A stretch of 64,000 bases of DNA from assembly GCF_001625305.1 (NCBI RefSeq), contig NW_017804509.1:1103372-1167371 (forward strand), written 5' to 3'. Shown here piece after piece: positions 11,815-22,200 of the stretch. Position numbers and translations under genes: made by a program. Every line of letters begins with the position of its first letter. Positions within the stretch are counted from its first letter, which is position 1. The notes beneath the pieces were generated by a model. The model made no database searches, was not told the origin of the DNA, and saw only the letters and a program-made list of their open reading frames with translations. This DNA is from Branchiostoma belcheri. Its lineage: Eukaryota; Chordata; Leptocardii; Amphioxiformes; Branchiostomatidae.

Positions 11815-11847
11815 CTGAGGAAGACCAGAGTGACTGGTTGAAAACTC
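11815..11847 (+). ncRNA. decayed hammerhead core, inverse partner
   Basis: CTGAGGA, the same hairpin (GACCAG / CTGGTT) and GAAA are kept. The next bases are ACTC instead of GCTC, so the palindromic helix III is lost and self-cleavage is unlikely. Confidence 0.4.
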
Positions 11848-12013
11848 TAGGAGAACTTTTTGTGTTGGATCAAAAGTTTTAACATTAAACAAGTAACTAC
11901 CAACACAGATGAACTTTCATGACTTGTTATTGCTGTTGGCTTCAGAAACCTGCTGACTGCCAGTAGTGGGAGTTACAAATGTAGGATTTTACTTGGAGAT
12001 TACAATATACAAC

Positions 12014-12284
12014 AGGGCTCAAAATACGTGTTTTTTCTCTTACCTACAATTATTGTAAGTCGTCAAAATTTCACCAGGTATATTTGTAAAACTTTCTGCA
12101 AATAAAGATTACGTTGATTCTTCTCGATACAACACAGGTTTAGTATATAATATATGTTTGATTGTGAGTCATAATTTCTTTCCTGAAATTTAGAGGCAAT
12201 CTGTCAATAGTTTACGTGATATTTAAAAACAGTTTCCTGAAATCTATTTCCTGTACGTTTTAGGTGGGTAATTTTTCCAGCCCT
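12014..12284. mobile_element. possible hAT-type MITE
   Basis: It begins 'cagggctcaaaata' and ends 'atttttccagccctg', which resemble hAT inverted termini. No matching eight-base target duplication was seen in the flanks, so the boundaries are uncertain. A related left end, 'cagggttcgaaata', occurs at about 35659. Confidence 0.4.
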
Positions 12285-12407
12285 GGATGATGTAAGAGTT
12301 GGAAAAACACAATTCTTTAGTGACACAAACACAGGACAGGACATGACAGGACAGGACAGAGGACAGTAGAAATTGCTATTTTCCAGGGTGGTTGCATATT
12401 TTCATGG

Positions 12408-12800
12408 TTAGGCCACACCAATTTAATTTGTTGGTTCTCAGATTTGCCTCTTAATTTTTTTCTGATTTGCAAAAAAAAAAAGATTCTGGTTCTGAATCAG
12501 CTCAAATATGCTCATATTTTGCCCCCAACAGTTGAGGAAAGTCCTTTTCTTCCTAGTTGTTAGAGTTTTCCATCTATCAATGCAGTGGTTTGATTAAAAG
12601 TTATGAATTTGTTTAAATATTAAACCAGGCCTTTTGTGTTGACTTCATGGCTCCTATCGTTGCATTTGGGGCTATAATAGGATGCCTACACCTGTTTTCA
12701 TTTTTTATTTTTCGCCCTGTCTCTTTTTTCGCCGTCGTTTTTTCTGGAAAAAATCCGAGAACCAACAAATTACAAAATGTAGCTTGGTGTGGCCTTAGAA
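12408..12800. mobile_element. MITE with 'aggccacaccaa' terminal inverted repeats
   Basis: The left end contains 'taggccacaccaattt' and 'tgttggttctcagatt'. The right end contains 'gagaaccaacaaat' and 'ttggtgtggcctta', its inverse. The element is bounded by 'tta/taa'-like bases. A shorter deletion derivative lies at 19741-19861 with the same two ends. There is no coding sequence. Confidence 0.75.
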
Positions 12801-13224
12801 TAGAAAGCTGTAGAGTTCTCACATATTTCTTTTTAGTTTAGATGAGTTTTAGCCTGAGCATGTTGACCTCTGACCCTGCAGTAGAATGGTAGCTTTTTGC
12901 CTCCAAAATGTACAATTTTTTTCATCGCAATAATAATCATCATATTTTCTAGTCTTGAGGTAATTAATGTTAATGTTTACCAGCCTCAATTCCTATGTAG
13001 AGGCCATGGGAAAACTAAAACACCAAAATTGTCAAATTTTCTCTTATTTCCACAAGCGCGTGGCTAAAATTATAATTGTAATAATTATTACAATAAATGA
13101 TAAGCAATAATAAGCCACCCCCACCAAAGTGCGACTATCCCAGAATTCCTGTCTTCCTAGCAAAATATGTACAACTTTTCTGCCCTTTATAATTAATAAT
13201 TATTAACATAATCATTCAGCAACT

Positions 13225-13540
13225 CTTAATCATAACAACAAGTACGCTGCTGACATGTAAACAAATGTTTACAGGTAAACAGGTGTTTACATAAGTGTTT
13301 ACATAACAAATGTTTACAGGTAAACAATTGACAAATTCATGTCGGCAAATAAACAAGTGTTTACAGGCAAACAGTTGTTTACAGGTAAACAGTTGTTCAC
13401 ACAAGTCAACAAGTGTTTACAGGTGTCAAAAGTAAACAAGTGTTTACAGGTAAACAGTTGTTGACAGGTAAACAGTTGTTGACAGGTAAACAGTTGCTTA
13501 CAGGTAAACAGTTGTTTACAGGTAGACTGGCGGATGTTTT
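13225..13540. repeat. minisatellite of forkhead-core units 'gtttacaggtaaacagttg'
   Basis: About 15 units of 15-22 bases are built from 'tgtttac' and its inverse 'gtaaaca', spaced by 'agg' or 'agttg'. The array sits at the stop codon (13516) and continues into the 3' UTR of the USP6NL-like gene. RTAAAYA/TRTTTAY is the forkhead (FOX) core motif. The palindromic layout could also form RNA hairpins. Either function is inference. Confidence 0.8.
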
Positions 13541-16500
13541 TTCTTGCTGGAGCGTCTGCGGGCACTGCCCCTGTCGCTCTGACTGCCGCCGTGGGATCTG
13601 TGATCATGTGATCCCGCCGAAGATCGCGGGTTAGAACCCATGGGTGACCTTGGGTTGGATCCCATGGGTGACCTTGGGTTAGAACCCATGGGAGATCGTG
13701 GGTTAGATCCAGTTGGGGATCTCACTTTTGACCCTGACGACCTTGAGTGCGACCCACGCTGCCTGTGTTCCGTCTGCGCCATGGGCATGAAGTCCCCGTG
13801 ACCTTGAACGTCCTTGCCCATCCTCTGCGGCAGCTCGACGAAGTGCTCGTAGCCGCGCGGCTGCTGCATTGCATGCTGGGAGTCCTGCGGAGCATGCTGG
13901 GAGTGCTCGTGGATGGTGAGCTGGTCGGGGCGCTTGACCGGCGACTGGCGGCCATGCTGGTTGACCTTGGTGGGGGAGTGGCGGCCATGTTGGTTGTTAA
14001 AGGCGAGTTCGTTGGGCACGTCGGAGTCGTACGCGGTTCCGGACTCGAGATTCTCCAGCGACTTCTCCATGAAGACTTCGTACTGGTCCCCATCCACGTT
14101 ATCGTAATCCGAGCTGTGTGAGTACGCCGAGTCACGGTTAGGGTCGCGACCGTTCACCTTCGGCCTCTCCAGCCCGTTCTGGGCGACCCCGCCGATGTGC
14201 TGACCCCCGACCCCGCTGCCCAGCAGGATGTGCTGACCCCCGACCCCGCCACCAGGCAGGATGTGCTGACCTCCGACCCCTCCCGGCGAGCGAAACTCGT
14301 ACTCGCGCCGCGGGCTTGTGTGCCCTGGGTCACTGCGCCCTGGGTCACCGCCGCTGGGCAGCGGGGAAGTCCTTATTTGGACGGTGACGTCCAGGGATTT
14401 CCCGTTCCGCTCAAAGTGCTGCGTGGGCAGGTGGTACACCTGGCCAGTCGCCGGGCGGGGCTGCTCGGCGACGGTTACCAGGCGGGGCTGCTCGGCGACA
14501 GATGGCTGCCTGGCGGGGTTGTCCGAGGTTGTCCTGGCGGGAACAGGGTTGTCCAGGTTGGTTGTCCTCCACGACGGCTGCCTCTGCGGAAGGCGTTCGC
14601 TCGGCTCGGGATACTGGAACGTCGGCTCGGGGTGGAAGGTCATCGCCGGGGGCAACGCTCCGGCACTGTCCAGGTCCGTCGTCCGCCATGTTTCCTTCGG
14701 CAGCGGCGACGTCATCACGGCCTCCTGCGGTTGGCTGACAGTGCCTTGCGGAACCGACCAATCAGGAGCCTCGTCCCGATGACTCATCGACCTGGTCGGT
14801 TCTAGTTGCTGTGGAGATGGTTCCCTTGGAGACTGTTGTCGTGGTGACTGTTGCCTAGGCGACTGTTGCCGTGGAGACTGCCGCCTGTAGGAGCCCTCCC
14901 GGGAAGGAGTCCTGTTGGGGGTGGGGCTGGGCGACCTTTGAACGTCGACCCTGACGACCCCCGTGCCGTTGGGAACGCCGCTGGGGGCGCCACGGATCCC
15001 GGTCATCTCCTCAAAGGTGTATTCCCGCCGGTACCGAACGGGATCTGGGGGACCTCCGGGACCTGCAGACAAACAGAGGGCATGTGAGTTAGTACCACTC
15101 ATATCTCACACCAAAGCAACACCAGATTCTCACACAATTATGCAAACAAGCAAGGCAAATGCATAATGTTTACCTTCGATATATGATCTACTCTGTTAAT
15201 ACTTACTCAAACACATTCATACATATGGTCAGACAGGAGTTTAAATCCCTCCTGCTATAAAATTACAACATGATGTAACCCAACACTAGTTACCACAGTG
15301 ACAGACGTCTGGTTCAGGTCATTGACCGTATTTGTTTGAAGAAGAAACTGAGCAAAAACAACACAGTATGTTTTCCTTTGGTAAATAAACAGACAGCGCA
15401 TATGTGACAAGAGTTACATGTAGTACCACTCATGTCTCCCACCAATGCAACACAAGATTGTCACACAATAGAATATACAACCAAAAAAAATAAACAAACA
15501 AACCTTGGGGGGTGGTGGAAGGTCGAGTTTCTGCTTGCGAAGGTCGGACATGGTCAGCTGCAGCTGGTCGATCACTTCATCGTCATCGTACCCAAAATCC
15601 TCCTCAAGATCCTTCTGGAAAAACGTGGCAAGATGCTCGATCTCCATCTTAGCGATACGCTCTGGAACATAAGGTACATGACTTTTGTAAATTACACTAA
15701 CACTCACTCAGTCACTCAATCCATGCGCACATGATGCGTAGAGCCTACTAGCTTCGTCAAGGCCCGCCATTAATTACACACACAAGGTAAATAAGAGGTT
15801 ACACCAATCCTGGATGTCTAACCTTCACTCACAAACACAGAACACTGCTCAATCTGACAAAACTGTTGTTTCAAAATTAATGTTCAGACTTAAAATACTA
15901 CAAAGAGCCATGTACATGTATGAGGCTTACTCCTGCATATGTTAGTGCATCTTGAGACTTACTTTTGTGCATCTTGAGCAGGCCTTTAGGTACCTTATTG
16001 TTGGGTGTCCATCATTTTTATTGTATGCTATGCGCAGTGAAGACCAGGGATTTTTTCAAAATTCATAATGCTTACTTTTGTGCATCTTGAAGACGGTGAG
16101 GGCCATAGCGGTTAAGACGGCCTCCCCCTCTAGGATGTAGATGTCCCAGAGCCTCAGGACCAGTCTGAAGGGAACTCTGCTGAGGAAACACTGGAAAAAC
16201 CACTTCATGGAGTACAGCGAGGTGTGGATCTCATTCAGGTCCTGGTAATTAACATACAAATATCATTGAGTATATCACATTCATGTTAACAAATAAGAAA
16301 CAAATAAACAACGGAGTACAGCGATGTGCAGATCTCACGTCTTCACCACTATCACAAAGTTTAGCCTGACCTCAAGCTTTCTCCAAGTTTTTCTTGACCT
16401 TGAGGTACTAGTTTTTTCTTGACCTTGAGTTACTCACCAGGTTTTTCATGACCTTCAGACTGTCGCAAGGTTTGGCCTGACCTTGAGCTGCTTGCCAAGT

Positions 16501-19203
16501 TTTTCCTGACCTTGAGGCACCCTTTAGATTTACTTGACCTTGAGGTACTCTCCAGGTTCTTGACCTTGAGGTATCATTATTTCTTGACCTTGAGCTACTC
16601 ATCATGTTTTCATTGACCTTGAGGTACTCACCAGGTTTTTCTTGACCTTGAGGTACTCACCAGGTTCTTGACCTTGAGTTACTCACCAGGTTTTTCTTGA
16701 CCTTGGGCAGGAACTTGCCGAGCAGCTTGTCGTGGTGATCCTGAAAGCGCAGCAGCTTGGGGAAGCCGGGGATGAAGAACCCGTGCATCTTGTGCTTGTT
16801 GTCTGTCAGGAGCACGGAGATCGCCCAAAACGCATCCTGGGGGGGGGCAAACATACGTAATGTACCTTCCCCTCACATACAGTGTACCATCCCCTATCAT
16901 ATGGTGTACTAACCCCTCCCCTACACCAGTGCATCTTGTGCTTGTTGTCCGTCAGGAGCACTAAGATCACCCAGAACGCATCCTGGGGGAGGGGGGCAAA
17001 CATATGTAATGTACCATCCCCTAAAGTACAGTGTACCCTCCCCTAACACAATGTATCACCCCTTCAACGGTTAAACATCCAGGTAATAAGATACATCAAA
17101 AAGCAGTTATTCAAGCAACTGGATATGATTTTGGAAACGGTCAGACGTTTCAGCTAGTATCCACTAGCTTTCGTCAGTGACAGTCAGTGCCAAAAGCTAG
17201 TGGATACTATAGCTGAAACGTCTGACCGTTTCCAAAATCATATCCAGTTGCTTGAGTAACTNNNNNNNNNNNNNNNNNNNNCTACACCAGTGCATCTTGT
17301 GCTTGTTGTCCGTCAGGAGCACGGAGATCGCCCAGAACGCATCCTGGGGGAGGGGGGAAACATACGTAATGTACCATCCCCTAACACACAGTGTACCATC
17401 CCCTAACATACAGTGTACCATCCCCTATCATATGGTGTACTAACCCCTCCCCTACACTTGTGCATCTTGAGCTTGTTGTCTGTCAGGAGCACAGAGATCG
17501 CCCAGAACGCATCCTGGGGGGGGGGGCAAACATACGTAATGTACCTTCCCCTCACATACAGTGTACTATCCCCTATCATATGGTGTACTAACCCCTCCCC
17601 TACACCAGTGCATCTTGTGCTTGTTGTCCGTCAGGAGCACGGAGATCGCCCAGAACGCATCCTGGGGGAGGGGGGAAACATACGTAATGTACCATCCCCT
17701 AACACACAGTGTACCATCCCCTAACATACAGTGTACCATCCCCTAACATACAGTGTATCTTCCCTTACAATGTACCCTCCCCTACACCAGTGCATCTTGT
17801 GCTTGTTGTCCGTCAGGAGCACAGAGATCGCCCAAAACGCATCCTGGGGGAAAAACATACTTGTACATAATGTACCATCCCCTAACACACAATGCACCCT
17901 CCCCTACACCAGTGCATCTTGTGTTTGTTGTCCGTCAGGAGCACAGAGATCGCCCAAAACGCATCCTAAAGGGACCCAAACATACAAAATGTACCACCCC
18001 GACATACAGTGCACCATCCCCTAACATAAAATGTACCTCTCACTTGCAAAATATACCACGCCTTAGTTTAACTTTACTACCCTACCAACAATTTAAGAAC
18101 CCCAACCCACAATGTACCACCCCCTTAGACACAATGTACCCTCCCCCAACACACAATGAACCCTCCCCTACAGAAAGATGATGAAATAAAACATGTTATT
18201 TACACGCCAAAAACAGTTACTCAAGCAACTGGATATGATTTGGGAAAACAAATCATATCCAGTTGCTTGTCATAGCTGTTTTTTTTTGTATCTTATTAAG
18301 TGGCTGTCTAAACCTTACTGACTTAAGTGTTGTAATTTCTCACCTCTTCGTTGAGGTACATCAGCATGAGAGCGGCAATTTCGCTCATCCCCTGGCAGTA
18401 ACCAACTTCTGTGTTGTACATGGAGTAGGCTGACAGCACATGGAACAGGGCCTGTTGTCTGCAGCAGAACAACATATGTTACCATCCCTAAACACATAAT
18501 GTACCCTCCCTAACACACAGTGTCCCCTCCCTAGCGCATAATGTACCCCCCTGGCAGTAGCCAACTTCTGTGTTATACATGGAGTAGGCTGAGAGCACAT
18601 GGAACAGGGCCTGTTGTCTCGGGGAGAAAATGTCAACATTATCATCCACAAACTCAGCCATGTTTGGGATTGTGTTCTCCAGAACTCCAGTCTGAAGCTC
18701 TCAGAAAGGTGTCTGTCAGACATCGAAATGTAAGCTAGGTAAGAGACACTTTTGCGTAAAAGAAAATCCCTATATCGAAAATTTGCACAAGTTTGAAGCT
18801 TTACTCACTTGACGCCGTATCTGTCCCTGAACATGATGTGGTTTCTGTAGGTCCGGTTCACGTCGAGGTCGATCTGCCGCACGTCTGGCGAGCTGTTCCT
18901 CGCAGATACTCGCATTCTCTGTACAAAAATACACACGACACACATGGTAACATAATACTCACCTACAGTATACACACACAGTAATGTGATACCCTCAAAC
19001 ACACACACAGGCACGCGCACACACATACACTCACACACATGGTAACATGATACTCACCTACACATACAGAGTAACATGATACCCCAACACACACACACAT
19101 GGTAATGCGATACTCACCTACACACACACACACATGCGAGCTGTTTCAACAGCTACTCGCATTCTCTGTGCAAAAATACATACATGGTAACATGATACTC
19201 ACT

Positions 19204-19234
<31 letters not shown>

Positions 19235-22200
19235 ATGTAATACCCCAACACACACACAGGCCAGCTGTTTTGAGCAGCTACTCTCATTCTCCGCACATAG
19301 ACACACACACAGTAACGTGATACACACACACACACACACGATGACACGATACCCTGTATATCCAGAACCGTGCCTATCTAGTCCTGAATGGGTCAGTGTT
19401 AGGATCAGCACGGTTCTGGACAGTCTCAGTGTATCCAAGAACGTAGATTTGCCTTGGGCAGGGTTCTGAATACTTTTACAATCAACATGGTTTCGAGAAA
19501 CAATTTCATTTGCTCAACAACATTTGCACCAAAACCAGCCACGACTGTATTAATTTCAGCAACTCAATTTTTCTATACTGAATTTTTATAAAATGAAAAA
19601 GGTTCAGCCAAGAGCCCAAAAGCTGGAAACTGAGGTATGAGACCACCCTGTCAGTAAGAACTGAGGTATGATACCACACGCATAGGGCAGGCAGACCCAG
19701 AAACACCCAAACTAAAATCAAGCTTTTTTTTTTCCTTTTTGAGGCCACACCAATTTAATTTGTTGGTTCTCAGATTTTTTTTGAAAATATATCAAGCGAC
19801 AGGGCGAAAAAAACGGTCTAGGCATCCTATTATGGCCCCAAATTAAATTGGTGTGGCCTAAAATTAAGCATTTTTTTCTGTTTGACTGAAAGTTTTTTGG
19901 TAATGTAATACACCAGGGGCTGAAACACCAGAGGCAGAGGCTGTTCAGGACTAGAAGAGAAAATTTGTCACATTTTTGACAACTTTCATGTCATCAGAGC
20001 TCAATTTCATACAACAGCAACAGTTTTCCAACAAAAATTTTTATTCAGAACGTTTTGGAACAAAATTGTATTCATTTTAATTTCAAGACATCTTTAAACA
20101 GGAACATACAATATCTAATGACACTTGCAGGGTTAGAAAAGGATTGGCTATAATGTTTGTAAAAGATTTCTATACACGTACTAGTATCTTTGCTAATTTC
20201 TACACTAAAGACTGTGAGCTTATTGTGGTGCAGAAGTGAAACACAGTGAGCTACTCTACTGGACTACGCTCTACAGCAATAATCAAGATGCAGATTTGTG
20301 CCTTCAAAGTAACAAAATCTTGAACAGATTGTTTTCTCAAAGAATAAAACATTTAACTGAGTAAAGTAAAAGAATTCAAACAAAACTTCTTGTTCTACAA
20401 AAAAAAATCCTAACAACTTTAAAGCAAAGCTGCAAGAAGAAAATCAAATCAAAAGAGGCAAATTTTTCAAGTTTAGAAAAGCCAGTCACTGGCTGGGGGA
20501 AACAAGAATTTAGAGAAGCCACCTGACTTCAAGGGAAGTGTCAAGGAAATGTTTAAGAAAAGTATCCAAGCAGTAGAGTCAAACTTGTGTGAAAATGCTG
20601 AAAATTTTCGGACAGATTTTGGAAAAGTTTCCGACAGGGAAAACGTTGAGAAATTTTGAGAGAGTTGACCAACCTCTGAGAGGGTCTGAAAAAGTCCACA
20701 AACTTCCCAGAAAGGTTTTAGAAGTTGTTTTAGCGATGATTGTAATGTAAGAAGGGGAAACGAAGGTCAAGCATCATCAGATATTGCCTTCCATGTTGCA
20801 GACGCCGTTAGTAAAGCGAAAAACGGTAAAACTTAAACAGACCTCGTACACGGTGGGCTGCTCGGGGCGCGGCGCGGAATTACCATAACCCTGGACCAAT
20901 CACAAATCATCATGCATTATTCAAATCTCAATGGACCAATCACAAAGCAGCATGGATTATTCAAATCTTAATGGACCAATCATATCTATCATCATGAACT
21001 GCTCAAAACGTCATTTGACCAATCACAAATCAACATGGATTATTCAAATCTTCATTGCCTAATCACAAGTCAACATGGATTATTGAAATCTTAACTGACC
21101 AATCACAAATCAACAGTACTCAAATCTCAGCACAAATATCATCAGAGTAGTGAGTGAGCGTTGTTGGGATCCCAAATCGTCCTCTCCGACACCCCTGCTC
21201 GTTAAGTGGAATGTTCCAATATCAGACAGCTCTGACAAAAATCTGGAGCGTACCACTCTCCAGCAGGGGTATCAGGCAGTGTGTTTTTTACTGTACCTCA
21301 TAGATGCCGTCCTGTTCCTGTTTGATCTTGGCAATGTCCAGCAGTCGCGACCACACCTCCCCGCGGAGAGAATGGGGGATTCCTTTGTAAACTCGTTTGT
21401 GCAACTGGAGAAAAAAACGGAAAAATTTTAATGTTTTCTGTGTAACAGTTATTATAGCGGCAACACTAACAAAACCTCAGATTTTTGTTGTAATTATGAT
21501 GTAATTCTTTATTTTTCACCATACTTCTATGTTCAATGTTTCAAGGTTACCATTAAACTTATCATTACAGTTTAACAAATTATTATTTTTGTCTTTCATC
21601 CTACACTTGCTGCCATCGTGAAGATTTCTATTTTCCTCAGATTGTGAGGTTTTGCCAGCGTGAAGACAACATAAAAATACAGTGCTGTAGACACATATAC
21701 ATATAACAGGGAACAACAGTGCTTTCATATTCACAGTGTTTAGACTAAAACTTCTGGTGGTTGGAATTATGCAAGGTTTCACCCCTAACCTTGTCTGAGT
21801 TGACGTATTTGTCCCAGTTCTTCAGCATTTTCAGCCATTTGGGAACCCGCTCCACTTCCAGTGTCTTCAGCTAGGGGGCGATAGTGAGAAGGGAACACTG
21901 CTTTAGGGGGACGTACTTGTGTATCATCATGGAGGCAGAAAGAGACTAACAATAAACACACAAAGCACAAATGAAGTTTTTTCCTACCTTCTCTTCTTTC
22001 ACATCTCTCTCTGGCAGTTCTTTTGTGCTGCAGAAACAACAGAAAACTTGATGTCAGTCTGCATAAAAACTTCTATTTATAGACGTCATTCAAAACCCAA
22101 AACGAGATTACCTCCAACATTTATCCAGTAAGTATAGTTTAAGTTGCCTAGTATGTGTATTGTTTACCTGATGTTTGACAAATTCATGAACGCATTATAA

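Larger units (their letters stand above)
11640..11900. mobile_element. inverted pair of Penelope-type termini with hammerhead cores
   Basis: The two halves are inverse copies: 'gttgaaacttttgatccaac' at the left and 'gttggatcaaaagttttaac' at the right. Each half carries a hammerhead-like core, at 11700-11732 (minus) and 11815-11847 (plus). The outer blocks also occur at 2660-2820 and, in part, at 4415-4445. Confidence 0.65.
16838..17985 (-). repeat. tandem array of exon 5' edge plus splice acceptor
   Basis: Six partial copies of the first roughly 60 bases of exon 16836-16687 lie upstream of it, with acceptor-to-exon junctions near 16982, 17345, 17514, 17663, 17844 and 17965. Each begins with an AG acceptor after a C-rich tract and encodes [18 protein letters not shown] or a close variant. 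Each then stops matching the exon at 'tgcac'. Spacers of 'taccatcccctaacata' units fill the rest. The unit is about 150-180 bases. The array is interrupted by a repeat insertion and a gap at 17080-17281. Confidence 0.85.

Noticed and set aside
13722..14805. Open frames of 60-200 codons overlapping the last USP6NL exon in other frames and strands
   Set aside because: Shadows of a GC-rich coding exon; their protein sequences have no recognisable domain and the exon frame continues the TBC protein.
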